Origin: Rhodococcus rhodnii
GTDB taxonomy: Bacteria > Actinomycetota > Actinomycetes > Mycobacteriales > Pseudonocardiaceae
Length of the DNA: 64,000 nucleotides
Direction of reading: 5' to 3'
NCBI GenBank assembly: GCA_000720375.1
Contig: JOAA01000003.1
Location: 310,001-374,000 of the forward strand
The translations under genes were made by a program, and so were the position numbers. The notes under the pieces are model-generated. The model did no database searches and had not been told where the DNA came from. It saw only the letters and a program-made list of their open reading frames with translations. Position 1 is the first letter of the stretch. Each line of letters begins with the position of its first letter. Below are positions 44,987-52,562 of this stretch, piece after piece.

Positions 44987-46456
44987 TCACCTGATGAGTT
45001 CGAAGTCGGCCGGGTCGACCGTCCGGGTCTCCAGCCAGTAGCGCCACGTGAATCCCGGCCACACCGTCCGGTTCACGCCGGCCGCGTCGAGGTACCAGCT
45101 CTTGCATCCGCCCTGCGTCCAGACGCCTTTGACGAGTTTGTGCTGGACCCGTTCATTGAAGTCGTCCTGAACCTCGGGCCGGACGTTCAACGCTTTCGCT
45201 TCAGAGCGTTCGACCAGGTCGATCGCTTCGGCCACGTACCGGATCTGCGACTCGATCATGAAGACGACCGAGTTGTGGCCAAGCCCGGTGTTCGGCCCGA
45301 GCAGGAAGAACAGGTTCGGGAAGCCGGAGACGGTGATGCCCTTGTGGGTCTGCATCCCGCGCTGCTGCCATTCCTTGGACAGGTTCTTGTGGTCCAACCC
45401 GATGACGTCCAGCTCGTCGAACGCGTCGGTCACGTGGAACCCGGTCCCGAAGATGATCACGTCCACCTCGTGTTCGGTGCCGTCCGCCGCGATCACGCTG
45501 TGCTCGCGCACGTGTGTCACACCTTCGGTCACCACATGGACGTTCTGGCGAGCCAGGGCCGGGTAGTAGTCGTTGGAGATGAGGACGCGTTTGCACCCCA
45601 TCGTGTAGTCCGGCGTGAGTTTGCGGCGCAGCGCGGGGTTCTTGACCTGCCGGGCCATGTGCCTGCGCGCGATCAGCTCGCCCGCCTTCATCACGCCGGG
45701 ACGGCCGTTGAACCCGATCGCCCTGGCTTCGAGCATCCAGTAGATGGCGTTGCGGTAGAGCCGCTGGGCACCCGGAACGAGCCGGAACAACCGCTTGCTC
45801 CACTCCGGCATCGCGTGATCGGGCTTCGGCATGATCCACGGCGGCGTGCGCTGGAAGACCGTCAGCTCGGCCACCTGCGGCGCGATCTGCGGGACGAACT
45901 GGATCGAGCTCGCGCCCGTGCCGATCACCGCGACCCGCTTGCCGCGCAGGTCGTAGTCGTGGTCCCAGTCGGCCGAGTGGAACGTCTTGCCCTTGAAGTC
46001 GGGTAGTCCCGGCAACTCGGGGATCCGCGGGATATGCAGCGCACCTATACCCGACACGACGAACTTGGCGACGTACTCGTCCCCGTTGCGCGCCAACAGA
46101 TGCCACCGGCTCTCCTCGGCGTCCCAGTGGGCGCCGACCATCTCCACACCGAACCGGATGTGCTGGCGAACGTCGTATTTTTCGGTTACCCGACGCAGGT
46201 AGTCCCAGATTTCCGGCTGCGGCGAGAACGACCGGGTCCAGTCCGGGTTCTGCTCGAACGAGAAGGAGTACATGTGCGACTGGATGTCACAGGCGCACCC
46301 GGGATACGTGTTGTCCCGCCAGGTGCCGCCGACGTCCTGCGCCTTCTCCAGCACGACGAAGTCGCTGCGGCCCGCCTTCTTGAGCTGGATGGCCATGCCC
46401 AGCCCGGAGAAGCCAGTGCCGACGACAACGACGCCCGTCTCGTACCGCTCGCCCAT
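44987..46456 (-). CDS. flavin-containing monooxygenase, Baeyer-Villiger type
   Basis: This 489-residue protein has two Rossmann folds: FAD-binding VVGTGFSGLGMAIQL (about 10-24) and NADPH-binding VAVIGTGASSIQFVPQ (about 165-180). Just before the second is the Baeyer-Villiger fingerprint F-x-G-x3-H-x3-W, as FKGKTFHSADWD, with Asp instead of the common Pro after Trp. It would insert oxygen next to a ketone, or oxidise a heteroatom, using NADPH and O2. A TetR-family gene is divergent from it 76 bp away and is the likely regulator. The substrate is unknown. Confidence 0.88.
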   Translation of the reverse strand: MGERYETGVVVVGTGFSGLGMAIQLKKAGRSDFVVLEKAQDVGGTWRDNTYPGCACDIQSHMYSFSFEQNPDWTRSFSPQPEIWDYLRRVTEKYDVRQHIRFGVEMVGAHWDAEESRWHLLARNGDEYVAKFVVSGIGALHIPRIPELPGLPDFKGKTFHSADWDHDYDLRGKRVAVIGTGASSIQFVPQIAPQVAELTVFQRTPPWIMPKPDHAMPEWSKRLFRLVPGAQRLYRNAIYWMLEARAIGFNGRPGVMKAGELIARRHMARQVKNPALRRKLTPDYTMGCKRVLISNDYYPALARQNVHVVTEGVTHVREHSVIAADGTEHEVDVIIFGTGFHVTDAFDELDVIGLDHKNLSKEWQQRGMQTHKGITVSGFPNLFFLLGPNTGLGHNSVVFMIESQIRYVAEAIDLVERSEAKALNVRPEVQDDFNERVQHKLVKGVWTQGGCKSWYLDAAGVNRTVWPGFTWRYWLETRTVDPADFELIR

Positions 46457-46532
46457 CTGACCTCCAAGCCTGCGGAGCCACCGATGTTACCGATAGTAGG
46501 TTACTTCTAGTAGAGAACGGTAGAGTTAAGAC

Positions 46533-47171
46533 GTGACGAGTGCGGAGACCAAGACCGAACGCCGGCGCCGGATGCCACGAGCAGACCGGGAGCGGCAGAT
46601 GATGACGATCGCCGAGGCGGTCTTCTCCGAACGGGGGTACGCGGCGACCTCGATGGACGAGATCGCCGACCGCGTGGGCGTGTCCAAGCCGATGATCTAC
46701 GAGTACTTCGGCTCCAAAGAAGGCCTGCTCGTGGCCTGCATCCGGCAAGTGCGCACCGAACTGCGGGAACGGACCGCGCAGTCGGTCATCGGCGCGGCCT
46801 CCCCCGAAGAGGCCTTGCGTAAGGGCCTGGAGACATTCTTCCGGTTCACCGACGACCACCGCAGGTCATGGGAGCTGCTGCTGCGCACCGAGACAGCCGT
46901 GGTCGGCGCGGCCGCCGTGGCTGAAATCGAAACAGCACGCCAAGAACAGATCCAACTGCACATAGCGTTGTTCTCGGCGTACATGCCCGACACGGACCAG
47001 CGGTCACTCGAAGCGGCCGCGGAGATCCTCGTCGGCGCGTGCGAACGCCTGTCGGTCTGGTACGTGCGGCATGACGATGTGACACCCGAAGAAGCCGCCG
47101 AACACATCATGCGGATGACGTGGTTCGGCCTTAAAGGCGAGCTGGAGCAGCAACACGACCACCGTCAGTAG
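46533..47171 (+). CDS. TetR/AcrR-family regulator divergent from the monooxygenase
   Basis: This 212-residue protein has the TetR helix-turn-helix at about residues 22-68 (IAEAVFSERGYAATSMDEIA, then RVGVSKPMIYEYFGSKEGLL). The all-helical C-terminal domain resembles regulators of lipid and ketone oxidation genes. It starts with GTG and has no clear ribosome site. The 76-bp gap to the monooxygenase gene holds a GTTAC-N8-GTTAC direct repeat (46484-46504 region) and an odd palindrome TCTAGTAGA at 46506-46514, either of which might be its operator. Confidence 0.88.
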   Translation: MTSAETKTERRRRMPRADRERQMMTIAEAVFSERGYAATSMDEIADRVGVSKPMIYEYFGSKEGLLVACIRQVRTELRERTAQSVIGAASPEEALRKGLETFFRFTDDHRRSWELLLRTETAVVGAAAVAEIETARQEQIQLHIALFSAYMPDTDQRSLEAAAEILVGACERLSVWYVRHDDVTPEEAAEHIMRMTWFGLKGELEQQHDHRQ

Positions 47172-47297
47172 CAAACCAGAGCGACCAGTGACACTCTGGA
47201 TCGATCACCCGCGACTGAAGTGTCGGGATAGGCTCGTAAGACGTCTAATGGTGACGAGCAAGCTCGACGATCCAGCCGCGGCGAGAGGGGCCGGCCC

Positions 47298-47657
47298 ATG
47301 ATGGAACCGATCGAGGCGAACTACGTGCCAGACGGCGACGACTGGACCATCACGATCGTCGGCAGAGGAAAAACCCTCACCGCCACCGCACCAGGGCTGA
47401 TCGCGGCACGAGACAGAGCCGACCAGCTGGTCGAAGAACTCGCGGGCAACGAGAAGAACCGCACGGTCGTGCACCGGCTCGACGGCGACGCGTTGAAATT
47501 CACCACGGCATACCTCAACGCGCGCCTGGCCAAGCCGGAAGAACCGGCGACCGAAGCAAAACCCCCAGCGGCCGAAGCACCAGCCGCGCAAGCCGAACCG
47601 GCGAAGACCGCGAAACCCACGGAGGACGAGCCGGCGCAAGCCGCCACCAGCTCGTAG
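47298..47657 (+). CDS. small actinobacterial protein with Ala/Pro/Glu-rich tail
   Basis: This 119-residue protein has an N-terminal region of about 80 residues that looks folded (WTITIVGRGKTLTATAPGLIA, then ARDRADQLVEELAG) and alternates strands and a helix. The last 40 residues are a low-complexity Ala-Pro-Glu-Lys tail. It has no signal peptide and no membrane segment. The start ATG has GAGAGGGG about 8 bases upstream; a second ATG follows at once. I do not recognise the family with certainty. It is convergent with a DUF3618 gene. Confidence 0.7.
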   Translation: MMEPIEANYVPDGDDWTITIVGRGKTLTATAPGLIAARDRADQLVEELAGNEKNRTVVHRLDGDALKFTTAYLNARLAKPEEPATEAKPPAAEAPAAQAEPAKTAKPTEDEPAQAATSS

Positions 47658-47669
47658 CCCCCAGGTGGC

Positions 47670-47891
47670 TCAGCGGAACAGCCTCCGCACGACAAGCACC
47701 GCGACCAGCACGCCGACACCGATCAGCGCGGCCTTCACCCGAGGATCGTCGAACTTCGACTTCACACTCGACGTCGCGTCCTCGACGAGCTTCTTCGGGT
47801 CGGCCTTCTCACTCAACTGGTCAAGCGTGGACGCCAGCGCGTCACGAGCCTGCTCGATGTCGCGCTGGATGGTGTCTGGGTCGCGGGCCAC
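47670..47891 (-). CDS. DUF3618 small membrane protein
   Basis: This 73-residue protein has an N-terminal amphipathic helix starting ARDPDTIQRDIEQARDALA, followed by LASTLDQLSEKADPKKLVE: the conserved DUF3618 motif of a short coiled coil. One C-terminal membrane helix (ALIGVGVLVAVLVV) ends in a basic RRLFR. GTG at 47891 is chosen because GGAGG lies 4 bases upstream. The family is widespread in actinobacteria and often sits near a tRNA or a DUF3618/phage-holin-like gene; its role is unknown. Confidence 0.82.
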   Translation of the reverse strand: MARDPDTIQRDIEQARDALASTLDQLSEKADPKKLVEDATSSVKSKFDDPRVKAALIGVGVLVAVLVVRRLFR

Positions 47892-48009
47892 AAGTCCTCC
47901 AAAGCTGCCTGGCTCTCGGCGCACCACGGTAGATCACCCGGCGCACTCGTGCGGCCCCGGGATCACGGCGGGTCGCGGACCACTAGGCTATGGCCCCGAA
48001 GTCGCTTGA

Positions 48010-48083
48010 GGGGCCGTAGCCCAATTGGCAGAGGCACACGGTTTAGGTCCGTGCAAGTGGGGGTTCAAGTCCCCCCGGCCCTA
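48010..48083 (+). tRNA. tRNA with UAG anticodon (Leu by anticodon), class I shape
   Basis: The cloverleaf is complete. The acceptor stem is GGGGCCG/CGGCCCT (with one G-U), the D arm is around AATTGGCAG, and the anticodon stem is CACGG/CCGTG with loop TTTAGGT, anticodon TAG. The variable loop is only 5 bases (CAAGT), the T arm is GGGGG-TTCAAGT-CCCCC, and the discriminator is A. No CCA is encoded. UAG reads CUA leucine codons, but leucine tRNAs normally have a long variable arm, which this one lacks. A hairpin terminator follows 3 bases later. Confidence 0.88.
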
Positions 48084-48086
48084 CGC

Positions 48087-48107
48087 GGCGTCGCGCTGCG
48101 CGACGCC
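48087..48107 (+). terminator. hairpin terminator of the tRNA gene
   Basis: Perfect 9-bp arms GGCGTCGCG/CGCGACGCC with a 3-base loop, followed by TT, begin 3 bases after the tRNA. Confidence 0.7.
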
Positions 48108-48242
48108 TTCCAGCGTGGGCCGCGTAGCCGCAGTGTCCTCTGGGGCCGAGCCCCCAGACCCCACGGTGCGAGCTCCTGCTGAACCAGCGTTGTCACGTTG
48201 GGTTTGGACCAGCAGGGCTCGGTTGAGATTCGCTTCAATCAG

Positions 48243-48289
48243 CAGTTTTCCGCGCCACCGCTGCCGGTGGCGGGTGGCGCGGAAAACTG
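48243..48289. terminator. strong bidirectional terminator, 17-bp perfect arms
   Basis: Arms 48243-48259 and 48273-48289 are perfectly complementary over 17 bp (CAGTTTTCCGCGCCACC), with a 13-base loop. TTTT/AAAA runs inside the outer stem give U-runs on both strands. It lies between the tRNA and the end of a leftward lipoprotein gene. Confidence 0.8.
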
Positions 48290-48344
48290 GCCAGGGAGCT
48301 GGAGATGGTGCTCGCGCCGTTGCTGGGGCGCTGGCGCGGGGGGT

Positions 48345-48998
48345 TCAGCCGGTCTTCAGGTGGGGCTGGATGAAGGCCAGGGCGTCTTCTTTGACGTCGG
48401 GGTACTCGTCGGTTTGGTCGCCGCGGGCGTAGCGCGGGCATTTGTCGGTCTTGAGGTCGACGGTCTTGGACGCGACCTCTTCACCGGTCTTCGCCGCGTA
48501 GAGCTTCACCTCGTAGGTGGCGTTGTGGAGGGTGATCGCCTGGCCGGTGTCCTTGCCGTCGCGTTGGTAGCCGTCGCACTTCTTCACCACCGAGTCCTTG
48601 ACCCGCTTGGCGCACACCACCAGTTGCACCTCGGCCAGGGTGTTCTTGCCGTCGGTCCACTCGCGAGTGAAGCCCTCCGGGATATCCATCGCGATCATCC
48701 TGCTGTCCGCCAGGCTCGATCCTGAATAGAAGCCCAGCGCCGGGTGAATCCCGGCCTGCGACTTGTCGTACGCCGCCGCGCCGGCCTGCGGTGCGCCGGA
48801 GCACACGCCCTCGAAGTCGCTCTCGAACAGGACCTTGTCCTTTTTGGCCTCCTGGGCCGCCGCCGTGGAACCCGAACCCGAGCCGGAGGCGGCGCTGCCG
48901 CTTGTGGACGAATTGCAGGCGGCCAGGCCCAAAAGTGCGACCAGCAGTGGTGCGATCACACGAACGTGGGACAACACAGGACGGCGCTTGACATGCAT
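48345..48998 (-). CDS. putative secreted lipoprotein of unknown function
   Basis: The 217-residue precursor has a basic N-terminus, a hydrophobic core and lipobox GLAAC (cysteine at about 28). A Ser/Gly/Ala linker follows, and then a folded domain with conserved-looking cysteines (EGVCSGAPQAG, VVCAKRVKDS, KKCDGYQRDG, DKCPRYARG) that could form two disulfides. The ATG at 48998 opens the signal peptide; the longer upstream frame has no signal-like start. GAGGAG lies about 10 bases upstream. I do not recognise a family. A strong terminator follows 56 bases downstream. Confidence 0.75.
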   Translation of the reverse strand: MHVKRRPVLSHVRVIAPLLVALLGLAACNSSTSGSAASGSGSGSTAAAQEAKKDKVLFESDFEGVCSGAPQAGAAAYDKSQAGIHPALGFYSGSSLADSRMIAMDIPEGFTREWTDGKNTLAEVQLVVCAKRVKDSVVKKCDGYQRDGKDTGQAITLHNATYEVKLYAAKTGEEVASKTVDLKTDKCPRYARGDQTDEYPDVKEDALAFIQPHLKTG

Positions 48999-49246
48999 CG
49001 GGGCGTTACTCCTCAGGGATCCGACGAACAGCGGCAACCGCCGCGACAACCGTGGTGAGCAGTGCCAGTCTGCACAGCACCATTGCAATTCCGTTGCAGC
49101 CGCGGCCACTCTCCCGTTCGGACTCCAGCCCGACATATTCGTGATCTTTAATTCTCTTTTGGACACTCCGTATTCGGTTACGTAGCAGCAAACCCGCACC
49201 ATCGGGGGACTTGTGCGACACACTCGGGCGCGCCAGGGTTCAACGC

Positions 49247-49456
49247 ATGACCTATCGAGACCTGACTATCCGAGTACTCGGTGATTTCACCAACCGGCAG
49301 TACGCCAGCCTTGCCTACGAGGTCGGCCTGCGCCTTGAGGCCGCGGGCCTTGGCAAGCGGGCCATTCTGATGACCGACGGCAAGATCTCGGGCACCGAAA
49401 TGGACATGGCGCACATTTTGCGCGACAGTGGCCCCGCCGACGCGCCCGCGAATTGA
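49247..49456 (+). CDS. hypothetical 69-residue protein
   Basis: The frame from ATG 49247 has strong actinobacterial codon use and encodes a small soluble protein (TIRVLGDFTNRQYASLAYEV, then a KRAILMTDGKISGTEMD turn and helix). AGGG lies about 8 bases upstream. It has no signal, membrane or cysteine motif and no known family that I recognise. It stands alone between a divergent lipoprotein gene and a hairpin at 49685. Confidence 0.5.
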   Translation: MTYRDLTIRVLGDFTNRQYASLAYEVGLRLEAAGLGKRAILMTDGKISGTEMDMAHILRDSGPADAPAN

Positions 49457-49763
49457 TTCGATCTTCCCCCGAGCCGCTGTCCATTGTTGACAGTTGGAAA
49501 TCCCCCACCCTGAATTGCTTGTCGTGCGCCGTACGGTGACGACCGTGGTCGAGTGCCTCCGGTTCCGGGGATCCCGCGCGAAGCCTGGCATTGATGTGGC
49601 GGACGGCCGAGCGGCCCAGCCGCGGCGCCAACGGATCGTGGGGGCGCGATCGATGTGGCCGACTGGGAAGGCCAAGGGGCTGCTCGCCACCGCGGCCGGC
49701 CCGGCCGCGGTGGCGCCTTCGATCCCGGCTTGAGCAGGCTGCCCGGCGGGATCGAGGTGTTCG
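49457..49763. other. intergenic region with an inverted repeat, no convincing gene
   Basis: These 307 bases contain short frames on both strands, none with a ribosome site and family-like sequence. The clear element is the hairpin at 49685-49715. The rest is unassigned. Confidence 0.55.
49685..49715. terminator. 31-bp odd palindrome, likely bidirectional terminator
   Basis: Perfect 15-bp arms CGCCACCGCGGCCGG/CCGGCCGCGGTGGCG around a single C. It lies 49 bases past the end of the leftward SnoaL-like gene and downstream of the rightward small gene. Confidence 0.6.
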
Positions 49764-50213
49764 TCAACCGCTCAGCTGGTCACCCCAGCCGCCCTGGACC
49801 ATGGTCTGGAAGAACCACTTGCCGTCCCGCTTGACCAGCAGGTCGGCGTACCGGGCCTGCTGGCTGCCCGCCTCGGTCGTGAAGGTCGCGTCGCTGATCA
49901 CCAGCACCAGCTGCTTGGTCAGGAAGATCGGCGTGCGGCGTGATTCCATCTTCAGGTCGCCGGGATCCCCCATGACCTGCGACATGCCTTCGACGAACTG
50001 CTGGCGCGTCTGCTGAGCCGCACCGCCGTTGCCCGACTCGTCGCTGTCGCTGACGACGTTGAGCGGGAACATCGCCATGTCCGCCATCCGATCGACGTCC
50101 GCGCTGACGGCATGCGCGTCGTACTCCGCGAACCAGGCCTCGACGCTGGCGATGTCCTCGGCCGACGGCTGGAACCCGCTGCTGGCGGCGACGGCCTCTG
50201 GAAGTTCGGTCAT
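49764..50213 (-). CDS. NTF2-like / SnoaL-type protein
   Basis: This 149-residue soluble protein has the NTF2-like layout: a long N-terminal helix (EDIASVEAWFAEYDAHAV), MADMAMFPLNVVSDSD, and a C-terminal strand block with RYADLLVKRDGKWFFQTMVQGGW. Members bind small hydrophobic ligands or act as cyclases or isomerases; no catalytic residues can be assigned. The ATG at 50213 follows AAAGG and AGGAG; a GTG at 50228 is possible. It is divergent from a NUDIX gene across a palindrome-rich 74-bp gap. Confidence 0.7.
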   Translation of the reverse strand: MTELPEAVAASSGFQPSAEDIASVEAWFAEYDAHAVSADVDRMADMAMFPLNVVSDSDESGNGGAAQQTRQQFVEGMSQVMGDPGDLKMESRRTPIFLTKQLVLVISDATFTTEAGSQQARYADLLVKRDGKWFFQTMVQGGWGDQLSG

Positions 50214-50235
50214 ACTCCTGCCTTTCACTCGTATC

Positions 50236-50260
50236 GTACAGTGTACCGTATGATGTACGG
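50236..50260. promoter_or_regulatory. two abutting palindromes between divergent NTF2-like and NUDIX genes
   Basis: GTACAGTGTAC (50236-50246) is an 11-bp perfect odd palindrome. CCGTATGATGTACGG (50246-50260) has perfect 5-bp arms. They share one base. The placement fits a shared operator; no regulator gene is adjacent. Confidence 0.45.
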
Positions 50261-50287
50261 CAAAGGCGGCCGTAGAATCCCGGGTCG

Positions 50288-50761
50288 ATGACGGACCGGC
50301 ACATCGTGGATGTACACCTGCTCCTGATCCGGGACGGCGAACTGCTGCTCAGCCGTCGCCGCGATCCCCTGCCCCAGTTCGACGGCCGATGGCATCTGCC
50401 GTCCGGGAAGCTCGACGCGGGCGAGTCCGTACTCGACGCCGCGGTGCGCGAGGCCGAGGAGGAGATCGGCGTCCGGATCGAGCCCGGCGACCTGACTCAC
50501 GTGCACACGTCGCACGCCACTGGCTTCGGAATCGAGCCACGCGTCGGGCTGTTCTTCGAGACGCTGCGATGGGCGGGCGAACCGGTCAACCGCGAGCCGC
50601 GGAAGTGTTCCGAACTCGGCTGGTTCGACCCGGACGACCTGCCGGCCGACATGATCGAATACCCGGCCGCGGGCATCCGGGCATACCGCGCCAAGGAGTC
50701 GTTCGGCCTGCTCGGGTGGCCGAAAATCGGAGGTGGCCGACTCAACGCGCCACCACAATGA
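50288..50761 (+). CDS. NUDIX hydrolase
   Basis: This 157-residue protein contains a complete Nudix box, G-x5-E-x7-REUxEExGU, as GKLDAGE...VREAEEEIGV (about residues 40-62), which binds Mg and hydrolyses nucleoside diphosphates linked to another group. The SRRRDPLPQFDGRWHLPSGK lead-in is common in MutT-like and ADP-ribose types; the substrate cannot be told. It is followed after 4 bases by an aminoglycoside acetyltransferase gene, so the two are probably co-transcribed. Confidence 0.9.
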   Translation: MTDRHIVDVHLLLIRDGELLLSRRRDPLPQFDGRWHLPSGKLDAGESVLDAAVREAEEEIGVRIEPGDLTHVHTSHATGFGIEPRVGLFFETLRWAGEPVNREPRKCSELGWFDPDDLPADMIEYPAAGIRAYRAKESFGLLGWPKIGGGRLNAPPQ

Positions 50762-50765
50762 GCAC

Positions 50766-51299
50766 GTGACACATCTGCAGATGGCGCACACGGCCGACCT
50801 CGACCCCGCCGCCTTGGCCACGGCGCAAGCCCTGATGACGGTCGCTTTCGACGGCGAGTTCTCCGACGACGATTGGGAGCACGCCCTCGGCGGAATGCAC
50901 GCCCTGCTGTGGGATGGGCCGGACCTGATCGCACACGGCGCCGTCGGGCAGCGACGGCTGATCATCGACGGGCGCCCGCTGCGGGCCGGTTACGTGGAAG
51001 CGATGGCCGTCCATCCGGACCACCAGCGCAAGGGCCACGGCGGAGCGATCATGGCGGCGCTCGAACGCATCGTCAAAGGCGGTTACGACCTCGGCGCGCT
51101 GAGCGCCAGCGAAGAAGGCCAAGGGCTTTACGAAGCCCGCGGCTGGCAGTTGTGGAAAGGGCCATCCTCGGTGCTCGCGCCTGGTGGAGTCGAACGAACC
51201 GAGGACGATGACGGCAGCATCTACGTCCTGCCGGTGGCCGTCGCGTTGGACCTGTCCGGCGAGATCGTGTGCGATTGGCGGCCCGGCGACGTCTGGTAG
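50766..51299 (+). CDS. aminoglycoside 2'-N-acetyltransferase, AAC(2')-I family
   Basis: This is a 177-residue GNAT-fold acetyltransferase. It is very like mycobacterial AAC(2')-Ic: DWEHALGGMHALLW, GYVEAMAVHPDHQRKGHGG (the acetyl-CoA loop), YDLGALSASEEGQGLYEARGW, and the ending EIVCDWRPGDVW. The family acetylates the 2'-amino group of gentamicin-type aminoglycosides and is chromosomal in many mycobacteria, where its native role is uncertain. The GTG at 50766 lines up with the start of mycobacterial homologues and lies 4 bases after the NUDIX stop. Confidence 0.9.
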   Translation: MTHLQMAHTADLDPAALATAQALMTVAFDGEFSDDDWEHALGGMHALLWDGPDLIAHGAVGQRRLIIDGRPLRAGYVEAMAVHPDHQRKGHGGAIMAALERIVKGGYDLGALSASEEGQGLYEARGWQLWKGPSSVLAPGGVERTEDDDGSIYVLPVAVALDLSGEIVCDWRPGDVW

Positions 51300-51318
51300 C
51301 CACCGGTACGTTGGAAGC

Positions 51319-51552
51319 ATGTCGACGCCTGGGTCTCTGCCACAGCGCTCGGTCTGCCACGGCTGCCGCCAGGTCACCCACATCCGACTCGAGGACGAGG
51401 ACGACATGGCCGTGCTGCGGCCGATGACCGTACCCGGCCAAGGATCGATCTACCACGAGATCGCGCCGGGTGTGATGGTCGAACGGCCGTGCCCGATGTG
51501 CGGCGAGTCGGCCGACCCCGGCTGGATCGGCGGTTTCACCCCACCCGTCTGA
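51319..51552 (+). CDS. small zinc-ribbon protein
   Basis: This 77-residue protein has two CxxC knuckles, CHGC (13-16) and CPMC (58-61), that could bind one zinc, separated by a mixed-strand segment (HIRLEDEDDMAVLRPMTVPG). It has no membrane segment. It starts 19 bases after the acetyltransferase gene and may be in the same transcript. The function is unknown; such ribbons bind nucleic acid or proteins. Confidence 0.7.
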   Translation: MSTPGSLPQRSVCHGCRQVTHIRLEDEDDMAVLRPMTVPGQGSIYHEIAPGVMVERPCPMCGESADPGWIGGFTPPV

Positions 51553-51636
51553 CCCGGTGATACTCCACCCAGTGGCTTGACCATTCCGGACGAACTGACA
51601 CCATGTCGAAAGGTCGGTGAACGGGAGGTCGGATCC

Positions 51637-51819
51637 ATGCGGGGACTCGAGCCGCTGCGGCGAGCGCTTCGCGTGGTCGACTGGTTCGAGGCCCGTGGCG
51701 TCTACGTCCCAGGTGAGGACAGCCATCCCGTCTCGCCGTGGCGCGATTTCGGCTGGCTGATCGCCTCGTGGCTGATCACCGTCGGGCTGTTCGTCGTCTT
51801 CTTCGCGATGGCCGCCTGA
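51637..51819 (+). CDS. small single-pass membrane protein
   Basis: This 60-residue protein has a soluble, charged N-terminal half with VVDWFEARGVYVPGEDSHP and a C-terminal membrane helix (WLIASWLITVGLFVVFFAMAA). GGGAGG lies about 8 bases before the ATG. I do not recognise the family. Confidence 0.65.
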   Translation: MRGLEPLRRALRVVDWFEARGVYVPGEDSHPVSPWRDFGWLIASWLITVGLFVVFFAMAA

Positions 51820-51990
51820 GTGCGCCTCTGGGGTGGTGACGGTCACTCCAGGTGCGTCTTCGGTTACGGCTTGGCCACATCACGACACCAGCTCCGACTC
51901 GACGCATGCATCACTGTGGGTATTTAGCGCGACAGGCCCCACTCTGTGGGAGTCACACCTCCTCTCCCCACAGGCTGAAAGCAGGAACCC

Positions 51991-52542
51991 GTGAGACCCG
52001 TCCGACTGGCGGTCGCCGCGTGCGTGCTCGTCGCGTTGGTGACCGGTTGCGACGCGGGTGTGATGACCAGTGCGGCCGCGAACGGAGTCTCCCCCGCCGC
52101 CGCGCCGTCCCGGGCGGTCGCGCCGCCCGCCGCCATCGCCGATCGGCCCGCCAAGTTCGGCGAACGCCGGGCCGCCGGTGAGTCCCTTATGGTCACTGTG
52201 CTGGCGCCGAAAACGTTCGTACCAGGCGAAACCGCGTATCCACGGGTGCCGCGCGCGGTGGCGTTCGAGGTCGCCGTCGAGAACCAGGGCACGCGTTCAT
52301 ACCGGCCGACCCAGCTGGTGGTCAGGGCGACCAACCCCGAGGGCAACGCGGTGGTCCCGGTGGTGGACAAGGCACAGGGCTACGACGGCAACGTCGGCGC
52401 CGACATCGAGGTGGCGCCGGGCAAGAGCGTGCGGCTGACGTTCGCGTTCGCCGTGCCCGCCGGAGCGATGGACCTGCGGGTCATCGTCCAGCCGGACATC
52501 GCCACAGCCGGTGACCGCGCCGAATTCGAAGGCACCGTTTGA
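51991..52542 (+). CDS. lipoprotein with immunoglobulin-like (DUF4352-like) domain
   Basis: The 183-residue precursor has lipobox VTGC (cysteine 20) and an Ala/Pro-rich linker. A beta-sandwich domain follows, with RAVAFEVAVENQGTRSYRPT and KSVRLTFAFAVPAGAMDLRV, as in DUF4352/Telokin-like extracellular proteins. GTG at 51991 follows AGGA at about 5 bases. Function unknown; it probably sits on the outer face of the membrane. Confidence 0.75.
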   Translation: MRPVRLAVAACVLVALVTGCDAGVMTSAAANGVSPAAAPSRAVAPPAAIADRPAKFGERRAAGESLMVTVLAPKTFVPGETAYPRVPRAVAFEVAVENQGTRSYRPTQLVVRATNPEGNAVVPVVDKAQGYDGNVGADIEVAPGKSVRLTFAFAVPAGAMDLRVIVQPDIATAGDRAEFEGTV

Positions 52543-52562
52543 GCCGGGTAGGTTCTGCGGCT

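Noticed and set aside
47175..47198. CCAGAG/CTCTGG inverted repeat after the TetR gene as a terminator
   Set aside because: Only 6-bp arms with a 12-base loop, which is not distinguishable from chance in this composition.
49494..49733. 79-codon plus-strand frame as a gene
   Set aside because: No ribosome site, no recognisable sequence, and its end runs through a terminator-like palindrome.
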